Positions 38,137 to 48,349 of a stretch of DNA of 64,000 bases are shown here, in pieces. The DNA is from Bondarzewia mesenterica (Eukaryota > Basidiomycota > Agaricomycetes > Russulales > Bondarzewiaceae). The DNA lies in NCBI GenBank assembly GCA_004802705.1, contig SGPL01000058.1, positions 29,832 to 93,831 on the forward strand. Direction: 5' to 3'. The notes beneath the pieces were generated by a model, which saw nothing but the letters and a program-made list of their open reading frames with translations, did not search any database and was not told where the DNA came from. The first letter of the stretch is position 1, and the number at the start of each line of letters is the position of its first letter. The position numbers and the translations under genes are program-made.

Positions 38137-38146
38137 GCCCATAATC
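38137..38146 (-). other. Putative primer-binding site (half-tRNA iMet type)
   Basis: Directly inside the 5' LTR the minus strand reads GATTATGGGC. This is close to the complement of the anticodon arm of initiator tRNA-Met (GCCCATAACC), which primes Drosophila copia from a cut tRNA. The second copia element here has GGTTGTGGGC at the same place. The sequence is seen; the role is inferred. Confidence 0.55.
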
Positions 38147-38473
38147 TGTTGGAAGTTATATCTCGACTATCTGAACCCTATCTCAGTCATAGTATAGTAG
38201 AGAAATGACTTTATTACATACCTATCTGAATCTTATTTAGTAAGTAACAGGTGTGTGAGTGGTAATAAAAATAATGAAAAAATAGCAGCTAGCATACCTC
38301 AGTTGTAGTGTAGTAGAGAAACAACTGAGGAAGGTATTATAGAGGGTATCAGGTATTTATATAGTTGAAAAGAATTGACACTTAGGGCATCATCATGTCC
38401 AGCAGGAGTAAATGCATCAGAATGTGTAAGTCACATGATGGATCTTCCTGCCATGTAAATACAAAATCCAACA
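38147..38473 (-). repeat. Copia 1 5' LTR
   Basis: 327 bp, colinear with 32849-33175 and ending CCAACA in plus orientation. It is followed at once by GACTT. Confidence 0.92.
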
Positions 38474-38478
38474 GACTT
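38474..38478. repeat. Target site duplication GACTT (right)
   Basis: Identical to 32844-32848. KDZ coding sense resumes here, which confirms the insertion point. Confidence 0.9.
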
Positions 38479-39050
38479 GTGATGCTCCATCTCGAGGTAG
38501 ATGATGATATTTTAACCAAATACAAGAAGTTGGACTCAGAACATCTAAAGGCAAGCACAGCCATCTCTAACCTTAGCAAGCTGATGTACAGAAAGATGAG
38601 CTTGGCTTAATTTTAAAATATGAATGTTGGTCAAGACACTAAAGGGAATAGATGGATGGAGGAATGTAAGTTCATTAACACTATCAACAACTATTTTACC
38701 AACACCTTTGTGACCACACCTGCTGATATAATACTTACTCCCCTCAGTTTATAAAGTCCACTAGCTTCATATGAAGGCCTTTAAGAATAGGTGGCAGAAG
38801 CAAATCACATTGCTTGCCTAGAAAATGGAATGAACAATTCATTTATTTAAGACTAAGGCATCTGACTTAGAGATCTCTCATGAAGAGCTTTGATGTTGAT
38901 GAGCATCTAGGGCATCATGCTTATGCAGCCTAGCAACAGGCAATGTGGAACAAATTTAGACTTTAGGCCACAGATGAATTTAATAAGGTAAAACTTAGGA
39001 GACAATAGCATTTACATGTATCTATGACCAGTTAATATCTATCAAAACTC
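38479..39050 (+). pseudogene. KDZ transposase, copy 2, part after copia insertion
   Basis: The reading continues the KDZ C-terminus: EVDDDILTKYKKLDSEHLK, then NLSKLMYRKMSLA and WMEECKF. It is colinear with copy 1 at about 27800-28320. Stops are present. It ends where the convergent second ORF tail begins, as in copy 1. Confidence 0.75.
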
Positions 39051-39530
39051 TTTTTTAACTATTTTATCTCTTTCTCCTTCTGCTGAATTGCCTGTTTTAT
39101 GATGTCCAATGCTCATTGAGCCTCAGCAAGGGCCCAATTGACTTCAGGGATAATGTTTAGAGTAAATATTATCTTTGGGTTTGTTAATACATGCACATAC
39201 AGTAATAGAGCTAAAACTCACCAGACCAACAATATTCTGTATGATGATCACTATCTCTTTTGCCATATTTAGTACAAGCAATGTTAGTGGCAGGGTTGGC
39301 AACTAAGATGCATGCACCTATCAATGGACTACTTGTAGGTCAAGTGTGAAGTTGAGGGTCAAGATAGGAAGAGAATCTGGCAGTAGACCAATAGTCTCCA
39401 CATACTGCTAGAAGAGTGATCTGATGATCACTGGAGCCTAAATTGTTTTATTGATGAGCTTAAGTCTCTCAAGGTATGTTGCAAAATTGACCTTAATAAG
39501 AGTAAAAATAGGTCAGAATGATTGCGATAT
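39050..39530 (-). pseudogene. Convergent second ORF of KDZ element, copy 2
   Basis: The minus strand reads IIPEVNWALAEAQ, a stop, ALDIIKQAIQQKEKEI, which lines up with EVNNALEATQQALTLIE and KEKKLEINW of copy 1. A second shared stretch lies at about 39460-39530 (near CTTAAGTCTCTCAAGG) and 28765-28820. Protein function is unknown. Conservation next to two transposase copies suggests that it belongs to the element. Confidence 0.45.
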
Positions 39531-39769
39531 TAACTTGTCAATTCTTGTACTACTATATTCACTTGAAAAATACTACTAAAGACTGATAATACTGAAATAA
39601 TGTAGTACTTTAGACAAAGCTATATATGCTTTGATGCTCATATATTTTAATTAAATAATTTTGATATAGTTTTTCAGATGCTTTATTTTTTAACTTATAT
39701 ATATTTGGTCACATAATTGATATTTTTTAATATTTAATATTTTTTATTTTCTATATTTGATCACATGAC

Positions 39770-40556
39770 TTGTATATATTTTTCTATATGTTTTTCTATA
39801 TTTTNTATATATATATNTTNACTATTATNNTTTTCTTATATTATATATATATATATATTAACTTTTATACATTTATTTATTTTGAATAAAAGTAAGATCT
39901 ATATATAGTAGTTAGCTAAACTTAACAGGTAATTTGACTTAGATAAGTATACATTCACTCTAACTCACAAGATCTCATGCCTGACATCTATAGCTTAATA
40001 TGATAAATAGTTTAATCAAAATAAAAGTATATTTAATCTCAATATAAATCTAAGAGCTCAGATACTATAAGAGATTATATTAAAGTTTAACATACTATTG
40101 ATGATATTATAATCAAATATAATGAGATTGTATCTTGTCTATATTTCTACATAGAAGCCCTTGATAAAGACATCTATAAAGTTAAAATTAAAATTAAAAT
40201 TAGTATAGTAGTAGTTAAGATACTGTTATTTTTGTATTCTAAGTTAAAAATAGGTCATCGAGCAATGACCTTGGTTTTTCTTGATGAATATATCATCTGA
40301 AAGCTACTAATGAGCAGATAATAAATCTAAAAACAGAATCAAAATTGATGCAGTATTAGCTGAGGTATTTCTATTTTGTTGATAAAAGCTAAAAATAGCT
40401 TATTGTAAGATGACCCTGTCTTTCTCCAATGAAGATATCATCTGAAAGCTACTAATGAGCAGATAATGGATCTGAAAACAGAATCAAAATCGGTGCAGTA
40501 TTAGCTGAGATATGGCTAATTCATTTTTAAAAGAATCACATTTCTGCATGTATTTT
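39770..40556 (+). repeat. Left arm of large inverted repeat
   Basis: Reads nearly identically, in reverse complement, to 53148-52996 plus 48024-47412. The arm carries two ~145 bp tandem units. Around 39955-40105 it holds about 150 bp with no match in the right arm, exactly where the right arm has copia 2. The AT-rich outer end (39770-39870) includes TATATA runs. Which element it belongs to is not known. Confidence 0.8.
40285..40556 (+). repeat. ~145 bp tandem repeats (two units)
   Basis: TATCATCTGAAAGCTACTAA starts at 40291 and again at 40436, each followed by AGATAATGGATCTGAAAACA-like sequence and CAGTATTAGCTGAG. The matching right arm has three units. There is no clear coding sense. Confidence 0.85.
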
Positions 40557-40932
40557 TAGCTTTGTGCAACAACCAGAGCAGTTATGACTCTCAAATTGAT
40601 TGTGTCAGACTTTGCCAATTTAGCTTTGTAACTTTTATGTATAGAGTATCCCATCATGAATACTGTTTTTATACCTCTTATCCTAATTGTCAAAAGCCAG
40701 ATATTCACATCTTTGAAGAGATGCTCAATAACTTGTTACTTAAAATGGTACCCATTGATATTAATGCCATCCTGAAGTCTGCTTCTATTTTAGATGGATT
40801 AATGTGGGTTAAAATGATTAAAGTCAGATGTACATATGGTAGAATACTCTATAAATAAAAATTATACAGCTGAATTGGCAAAGTCTAACACAACTAATTT
40901 GAGGGTTATAATTGCTCTGGTTATTGCAAAAA
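40557..40932. other. Inner flank of inverted repeat, no recognised gene
   Basis: An open plus-strand frame of 98 codons at 40562-40858 (MCNNQSSYDSQID start) has no motif I recognise and may be chance. The sequence then runs into the left LTR of the gypsy element. Confidence 0.4.
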
Positions 40933-41176
40933 TGTAATAAGGAAGGCCCAACTCAGAAGTGGAAGGCACACAAGGAGAATCGAGTGAAGGGGGACCTGTT
41001 ACTGGGGTTGATTTGATGAGCTAACTACATACACAAGAAGCAGTTTATATACCTAAAAACAGTAGTCTTTGAGGAGAATGAGAATGAAGAAAAGGACAGA
41101 GCAATACAAGAGTGTAGATATAGGAGAGTGAAGTCTGATAGAATGGAATTAAAAGAGGAAAAATGAACAGCATCTA
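40933..41176 (-). repeat. Gypsy 3' LTR
   Basis: Starts TGTAATAAGGAAGGCC and ends near AACAGCATCTA, colinear with 45041-45295 with mostly transition differences and a ~10 bp gap. Confidence 0.75.
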
Positions 41177-41499
41177 GATTATATGGACATCCCCTAGCCT
41201 TGCCCCTTATATCATCCCCTTTTTACATGAAGATAGATGCATCATCACGAGGTGGTGGATGTGATACTCAACCAGAGTAGAGCATGGTAGATACAAGCAG
41301 AACATATTCATGTTAGAGGTTTTTGCATAGAGCTGAGGGTGATGATAGTCGAGCATTATATGATAGAACAGCAACATGAGTAGTTGGTGCAACATGGGTG
41401 ATGAGAGGATGAGGTAGGTTAATGGGTAGGGTGAGTGTCAAGTTGATGGTTGTAGAATCTTGTAGTAAGGAATGCCCAGTGGGCTTGTCAATGATTGAG

Positions 41500-43300
41500 G
41501 ACCTGTGAGGATATAAAAAAACTCTAGATTCTGGTGATCAGAGATGATAGATATGGGAAATGAAGAGCTGAGAAGCCAAGCTCACATATCACAGAAAGTG
41601 TCAATGATAGCTAATAGTTCCTTGTTGTAGATCTCATAGTTGATCTTGATAGAGGTGAACTTGCAAGAGTAGTAGCTAATGGGATGAAGGATGCTGTTGT
41701 TATTGGGTTGCTGCAATACACTTAAAAGTGCAAAATCAAAGGCACCAGTGGTGACTGTGCATGATTGTGAGGGATCGTAATATCAGAGAACTAAAAATGA
41801 AGTGAATTTTTATTTGAGCATATCGAATGCTGAGCCTGCAAGACTTAAAAATTCAAAAAGAACATCTTTTTTAGTCAATGTAGTTATAGGAGTAGTGATA
41901 TGAGAGTATCCATCAATAAAATGGTGGTAAAAATTGGTAAATCCTAAGAAAGACTGTAGGTCTTCAATGGAGTGGGGCTCAGGCCATTTTATGATAGTAT
42001 CGAGTTTTGGAGGATTCATCTTAATATTGTTGGCATTTATGATATAGCTAAGGAATTCCACTTTTAGTTTATCTCAGTCACATTTGGTGGCATTGACACA
42101 AAGATGAGCATTATGAAGTCAATCGAGGACTATTTTGATATGTCTATCATATTCATTCTAGGTGTATGAGAATATAAAGATATCATCGAGGTAGATGACA
42201 CATACAACATTGAGAAGGTCATAGAGAACATCTTGGATGAATGCTTGGAAAGATGTAGGTGCATTAGTGAGATCGTATAGTACGATGAGGTGCTCAAAAA
42301 GTCTGAGAGGATTCAGAAAGCCATTTTCCACTCATCATCATCTTTAATATGAAGATGGCTTTAAGTGGAGACAAGATCAATAAGAGTAAAGATTTTACAC
42401 AGCCTTGGACATGATCAAGGAGATCATGCACAAGTGGAATCAGATAGCAGTTCTTCTTAGTAATTGCATTAAGTCTACAGAAATTGACATATAGTTATAA
42501 GTTGCTAGTCTTCTTGTGAATGAATAAGACAAGAGTGATGGTGAAAGATGTTAATTATTGAATGTGTTCTTGTTTAAGATTTGAGTTAATGTGTTCAGCA
42601 AGCACATCACATTCTAGTGGAGTGAGCTGATAGAGTGGACCGAAGGGAGGAGATTTTCCATCTTCAAGTTTAATATCCATACCAAAATTGTGGTGTGGCA
42701 GCAATTTGTCAAATTATGATGATGAGAATATAGTGTCAGCATAGTCAGCATACTTGCATGAGATGGTATTGATGTGCCCATCTGTTGAAGGTGTGTCATC
42801 ATCGAGATCATTAGTGAGCATAGTGGTAGTAGCATTAATGTATGCAAGTGAACTAGTGGGAAGCATGCAGATAAAACAAACTGTGTCAGGATTGGCACAC
42901 TATGCTTTGCAAAATTTTGATCCACTGATGATGTGAATGTTCAGTTTGGGTAGTGATAAGATGAGTGGGGGTGAGGAGTGACCATAGCCAATCTAATGCA
43001 TAAGAGAGAAGAAGAAAGGTGGAGTTGTTCCAGTTGAGTTCATTAGCTCTGTAGAAGCTGAGTTATTAGAAGGTATGATGGAAGACTTGAGTAAAGTAAC
43101 AGCAGTGTAAATTATATCGGTGAGATTGAAGCCTATGCTGACAGTGGTAATGGAGTTGAAGTGTGATTGTGAGAGGTTCAATGTAAGACTGAAGCCTTTT
43201 GCATGAATAGTGACCAAATGAGTTTGTATCAGACCACAGCAGTCGAGAGTGAGATTCATCTTAGCTCAGTCAATGTGAGGGTTATGTGGACAAACCAGTC
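41500..43300 (-). pseudogene. Gypsy reverse transcriptase-RNase H
   Basis: Minus-strand blocks in order: DGKSPPFGPLYQLTP near 42640; the pattern LYVNFCRLNAITKKNCY near 42480; VVCVIYLDDIFIFSY at about 42170-42215; and EFLSYIINANNIKMNPPKL, then LQSFLGFTNFYHHFIDGYS at 41930-42060 (connection domain). Next comes RNase H with KINYEIYNKELLAIID near 41640. The RT active site is intact in sequence. Frame changes separate the blocks, so no full protein can be made. It would copy the gypsy RNA. Confidence 0.82.
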
Positions 43301-43390
43301 AAGTTCGAGGATAATGGAATAATCTACAGAAACAACAGCTAGAGGTAGAATTTTCATATGAGTAAAAACTGATAATGGAGTGATAATGTT

Positions 43391-43744
43391 CTAAGTAATT
43401 AGTCCAAAAGTGATAGGATGGTCATCAATCACTATAATGAGTATAGGCACATCCTTGAGATGTTGCGAGAGTAAGTGCCAAGTGGTGAAGCACTTGAAAA
43501 TATAAGAAGTTTGCACACTTGAATCAATAAAAGCATAGGTCATGATGAGCACATAATTAGGTAGGTTCAAGTGAACAAAGATAAATAAATAGAAAGGAGA
43601 GAATAGCGTAAGAGCAGAAGATGCAAAAATAAACTTTAGACTGTTAAAAATGATAAGTACATACACTCTGTTATTTATGCAAGCATACTTAAGTTTCAGT
43701 GATAGTGCTAATGGTGATGAATGTGTCCCATCATCAGCTGGCAA
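43391..43744 (-). pseudogene. Gypsy protease region
   Basis: The minus strand reads MTYAFIDSSVQTSYIFKCF, then HLKDVPILIIVIDDHPI. The FIDSS box matches the retropepsin D-S/T-G box with Gly changed to Ser, leaving the catalytic Asp. The open frame has 118 codons. The change after the Asp probably inactivates it. Confidence 0.6.
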
Positions 43745-43811
43745 CCCTGAGATAAGGGGGAGGCCAGCTAGGCTTTTCTCGAAGGGCCATGTTTATTGGC
43801 AGTGGTAGCAA

Positions 43812-44400
43812 TCACTTTTTTCTTTTGCTCAGACATATTGGGGCAACTGTTGGTATTGTATCCAAGACCTCCACAATACATGCAAAGGCCTGGCATTGAG
43901 CTGTATGCATGGCATCAATTTCTATCAGTATACCAAGAGATAAAGTCTCAGTGGATAGAGATGGCATTATAGATATTAGAGGATTATAGTGATATTTTGA
44001 GTGAGCAGCCTTAGTATAGGGTGAGTTAGTAGGCTTATTGATGGCCTTGATCCATTTTTCGATGTCACATTTATGAAGCTCATTGTCAATGTAAACACAG
44101 AGCTTAGTATACTCATGGAAGTCAGCTGGCTTATCGAGGCAGATGATGAGGTGATCCTTGACCTCGTCTTTGAGACCTTCATAGAATTTGACTAACTTGA
44201 CCTCATCAGCATAAGACAAATAAGTGCAGATATCATTAAAGTGAGAGAGGTAAGAGTTACATGACCTCATCTATTTGAAGGAGTTGAGTCAGCATATTGT
44301 GGAATTCTTTACATTGGGATCATCAAAGTGGGCATGAAAGTCCTTGAGAAGGGCGGTTCAACTATTGAGAAGTGGGCTTTCGATGCAATGAAGGGCTGTG
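43812..44400 (-). pseudogene. Gypsy gag
   Basis: The open minus-strand frame reads NSYLSHFNDICTYLSYADEV, then FYEGLKDEVKDHLI, a typical retrotransposon gag fold. The knuckle near 43850-43900 reads CMYCGGLGYNTNSC, which is C-x2-C-x4-H-x4-C with the His changed to Tyr (a C-to-T change). The ORF continues upstream past 44270 with stops. It is the structural protein of the element, with zinc binding probably lost. Confidence 0.75.
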
Positions 44401-45040
44401 AACTAGGATTTTGAGAATCTGTCCTCTAGGTATGACTGAAGATACCATGCCTTGTCAATATCAGTCAGCAGAGAGCTTCAAGATAATGTAATGGTGCTCT
44501 CAATCTCATCTAAGAAAGGTTTGACTTAAGAGGCCTTGCTATTGAATGGCTTTAGGTCCTTGAATCGTGCAATGCTTTGAGAAGCAGTCAGATTAGTAGA
44601 AATGACAGTGAGAATGATAGCAAGAATTGATGCAGCACAGTTGGTGAGTGAAAGGCTTGTAATCTAGAAATGCATAGCTTCTAAAGCTCATCTCATAGCC
44701 CTCTAATTGTCTGTGTGCATAACATGCATGGAGCCAACTAATAAGATGGCTCAAGCTATGTCTGAGTACTCCCTCTAAGTCAGTGCAAGGGGAGCCTAAT
44801 ATATAAGGGGAGGAGAGGCCTTCTCCATTGTTGGGTTATCAGAAGTAGAAGTGGGTTGACTTCCAGGCATCTTAGCTGAAGAGCTAGTGGGATCAAGTAA
44901 AGACATAGGATGGGGAAGTATGTGAGTGAGCAAAGTGTGAGCAGATAAAGGTGAGAGCATTTGCAAAAAAAGCAAGAGTGTTGTGCATCAATAGAGATTA
45001 GATAAGCAAGATAAAAAAAGTCTGATTGATCGAATCAAAC

Positions 45041-45295
45041 TATAATAGGGAAGGCCTAGCTTGAAAGTGGAAGGCACGCGAGGAGAATTGAGTGAAGGGA
45101 GATCTATTATTGGGGTTGATTTAATGAGCTAACTAGATACACAAAAAGCAGTTTATATACCTGAAAATAATAGTTCTTGAGGAGGATGAAAGGAGAATGA
45201 GAATGGAGAAAAGGACGGAGTGATACAGGAGTGCAGATACAGAAGAGTGGAGTCCAATAGAATGGAATAAAAAGTGAAAAAATAAACAGCATCCA
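45041..45295 (-). repeat. Gypsy 5' LTR
   Basis: Begins TATAATAGGGAAGGCC (the other copy has TGTAATA) and ends ACAGCATCCA. Colinear with 40933-41176. Confidence 0.75.
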
Positions 45296-47411
45296 ATGAT
45301 GAGCACCCCTTCTTCCTAGGCTTATATGCTACTATTTTTGCCTTTTAGTTTCAAATCCCAATCCTCCACTGTTTCTATCCATTTGTGATCTCTTACAATC
45401 TCTCTTAAACTTTTATGAACTTTTGTGATCTCACCTCATCTTATCCTTTCGACTTTTGATCACAAGATTCATCAGTGTCAATGCTCTAGGCCTTCTTAAT
45501 GTATTGAACCTCTAAGAGCTACAGTGCTGAGTGACAGCCAAGCTATTCCATTCAGCTCAATTATTTTCAGTATACTCGGCTGACCATCTGCAATATCGCC
45601 ATCAATTTGTTCTGATTTGATATCACTTAAACAACTTGCTCATCTGTTCTAATGGTTTCTTGCATGTGTTTATCAGTTAAGCTGCAGCGTACCTATTGGC
45701 TTCACCAGATTACCTTTTATCTTTCAATCTCACATGCCTTCACTTCCTTTTAAACCTTTGCTAAATTACTGATGATACGCTAGCAGTGTCTTTAGGAGGG
45801 AAAATTAACCAAAAGAACCACTAAAACATGTAAGTGAGCAAGAACATCAAAGGTCTCTGACTAGGAATCTCAATGAGTGAGCAAAGTGACAACAACAACA
45901 ATAACAAAAGGGGAAACGTGCAATGATAACATAAAGCAAGTGGATAAACACGAGCTTCAGGCAAGTTTGAGGTATCGGCGTATACGAGCGTGTGATATTT
46001 TGATGAGTGGGCAAATGAAAGGAGCTCATTAAGGTGGGACTGTGAGAGTGAGTTATAAGGACAAGAATAAAGATGAAGATGAAGGCTATAATGAAGGTAA
46101 AGGTGATGAGCTATATGAACCACCCATGATTATGAGGTGAGCTTGAAGTGTCTTACACTCAAGGCAAACCAAAATGCCTATTCTGAGGGATAAAGCAAAC
46201 TTGTATTTGTAAGCACAATAGTACGTGGTATAAGACTGAGTGGTGAGAGAATCATATGTAAATAGCTACAAGCTAACATAACTGATGCAGAATCACAGTC
46301 GCATGATTGGGCATCCACTCCAATTAGTAAAGTAGATGGGAACTGAGAGAGTGTGTGAGAGTGATGAGCACAGATACAATAGAAGAGAAAAGTAAACAAA
46401 TCACAAAAAATATAGAGGTTGTATTGAACAACCCCTAGAAATATGCGAGGTATGAGCAGCTGTTGCACACAATAAATACAGAGGTAAAAAGGAAATGGGT
46501 GAGCTAGCTTCAGAAGTTGTACGATGCATTCAGAAATAAAAGAAAACAGCTGATTATGGCTCAGGTGATCCAGTGACAGTTCTAGCTTTTTAGCTGCTTG
46601 CGTTCTATCGGCTATTTATCATGAAATGTCAGGTGATATCTCACACTCTGAGTTGGCTAATCCTGTGCTATCATTCTATTGCACACTCCAGTGTAGCATT
46701 CTTGAGAGGAAAGCCGAGGGCTATAGGGGATGAAATAGAGTCACAAAATAGTGGGCTATGCACTTAAGGTGTAATGAGGCATATCACCAGTCACTGTGCA
46801 TGCCTGTTTCTATTTTTCCTTTCACTCCTCCTCCTCTGATTTTGCCCTTCTTTGTCCATTCTCTACCTTAGTCATACAATGTTCACCATATATTTCAGAC
46901 TCCCATTTTCACTCTCCGCTCAGTATATAAGCTATACTACATTACTGTGAAATATTAGATCAGTCTCTAGACTTCAGACCTCATTTTACTTATGCAAACT
47001 ATGACTATAACTGTGACCTATGAACTATGACCTTCGACTTTGCTGTGACTTGTTACTATCTTGGTGACTTCATCTCATCGATATCACTCATACATCTCTG
47101 TCATCATGTTTCATCTCTATATTTTATCTATTCTCCTATTCTATAACATCTCAGACCTTTGCTTATAATATCGCATTGACTTTACACCTTATCAAAATAT
47201 TGCTCTGACATCACACCCAATCGCATGCTCTTATTCATCTTTTATACCTATTCACTCACACATCTGTATCTTTACAGTAGACATCTACTCAACTTGCCCT
47301 CTTGCACATCACCTGTGGTGTCTTTTGGGGTGTTGTTTCTCCCCTAAGGGCATTGTGAGTATATCACTAGATCATATAGACATCTCCTAGCCTTTCCCCT
47401 TATAAAAAAAG
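45296..47411. other. No recognisable gene; possible old LTR
   Basis: No coding sequence could be named; short minus-strand openings at 45821-46123 and 46178-46468 look like chance. 46920-47000 has a TATA-like box (AGTATATAAGC) and pyrimidine-rich surroundings like an LTR promoter. 47366-47405 matches the stretch just inside the gypsy 3' LTR (41173-41212; CCTAGCCTT, CCCCTTATA), so an older relative of the gypsy element may end here. Confidence 0.35.
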
Positions 47412-48024
47412 CTAAAAATATATGCAAAAATGTGATTTTTTTTTTAAATGAATTAGCTATATCTCAATTAATACTGCATCAATTTTGATTCTGATTGCAG
47501 ATTTATAATCTGCCCATCAATAGCTTTTAGATGATATTTCATCGGAGAAAGACATAGACATCTCAAAATGAGCTATTGTTAACTTTTGCTAATAAAACAT
47601 TAATACCTCAGCCAATACTACACTAATTTTGATTCTGTTTTCAGATCTATCATCTGCTCATCAGTAGCTTTCAGATGATACCTTTGTTGGAGAAAGACAA
47701 GGTCATCTTACAATGAGCTATTTTTAGCTTTTATCAACAAAACAAAAATACCTCAGCTAATACTGCATCAATTTTGATTCTGTTTTTTTAGATTTATCAT
47801 CTGCTCATCAGTAGCTTTTAGATGATACCTTCATCAGAAAAAACCAAGGTTATTGCTCGATGACCTATTTTTAACTTAGGATATAAAAACAACAGTATCT
47901 TAACTACTACTATACTAATTTTGATTTTGATTTCAACTTATAGATGTCTTTATCAAGGGCTTCTATGTAGAAATATAGCCAAAATATAATCACATTATGT
48001 CTGATTACAATGTCATCAATAGTT
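47412..48024 (-). repeat. Right arm of large inverted repeat, inner part
   Basis: Reverse complement of the inner left arm (40106-40556), with three ~145 bp units instead of two. It is interrupted on its outer side by copia 2 and continues at 52996. Confidence 0.8.
47440..47900 (-). repeat. ~145 bp tandem repeats (three units)
   Basis: AGATGATA occurs in the same context at 47529, 47673 and 47820, spacings 144 and 147. Each unit has the counterpart of AGCTACTGATGAGCAGAT in reverse. Confidence 0.85.
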
Positions 48025-48285
48025 GTTGAGCTGTAGAGATGATACAGACTCAGTCGTGTATAAAGATGACTCATATTAAGGACTATAGCTACTTGTAGAG
48101 ACAATACAGACTAGTACAGGTGTTAGCTACAGTTGAGCAACAATATAAATAAGAGGCTCACCTCAGTCGTGTATAAAGATAACTGAGGGAGAAGCAAAAA
48201 CACGTGTCTAGATACATCGCAATCTTAAGTCATGTGACCGAGTCACAATTCTGCTACAAATATATATTATATAGCCTCTATCACA
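48025..48285 (-). repeat. Copia 2 3' LTR
   Basis: Starts TGTTGAGCTGTAGAGATG and ends near TATCACA. It matches 52801-52995 apart from a 62 bp duplication and transitions. Confidence 0.82.
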
Positions 48286-48349
48286 ATAATCCCCCTAGGC
48301 TGCTACACTAAGAAAAATAAGGTGTTTGAGGAGGATGGGCACTGTGAGG

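Larger units (their letters stand above)
32849..38473 (-). mobile_element. Ty1/copia element 1, full length, dead
   Basis: Two LTRs of 327 bp (32849-33175 and 38147-38473) bound a minus-strand internal region. Its gene order is gag, protease, integrase, RT-RNase H, the copia order. The element begins TGTTAG and ends CCAACA (minus orientation) and is flanked by GACTT duplications. It sits inside the C-terminal part of KDZ copy 2, so it is the younger of the two. Stops, frame changes and lost catalytic residues show that it cannot move by itself. A purine-rich tract (GAGAAGGAG) abuts the 3' LTR, and a half-tRNA-type primer site abuts the 5' LTR. Confidence 0.92.
40933..45295 (-). mobile_element. 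Ty3/gypsy element lacking integrase
   Basis: LTRs of about 245-255 bp (40933-41176 and 45041-45295) surround a minus-strand gag, protease, RT and RNase H. After RNase H only about 300 bp remain before the 3' LTR, so integrase and chromodomain are missing. The catalytic box YLDDI of RT is kept at about 42175-42200. Other parts hold stops and frame changes. A clear target duplication could not be seen. The element lies between the arms of the large inverted repeat. Confidence 0.8.

Noticed and set aside
40562..40858. 98-codon plus-strand ORF between inverted repeat arm and gypsy LTR
   Set aside because: No motif, family or context supports it; kept only as an unproven opening.
40933..45300. 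Target site duplication for the gypsy element
   Set aside because: Flanking bases do not match convincingly (AAAAA versus ATGAT); LTR edges are eroded.
45821..46468. Minus-strand ORFs of about 100 codons
   Set aside because: Composition is hydrophobic/His-rich without a recognisable domain, and overlapping frames are open as well.
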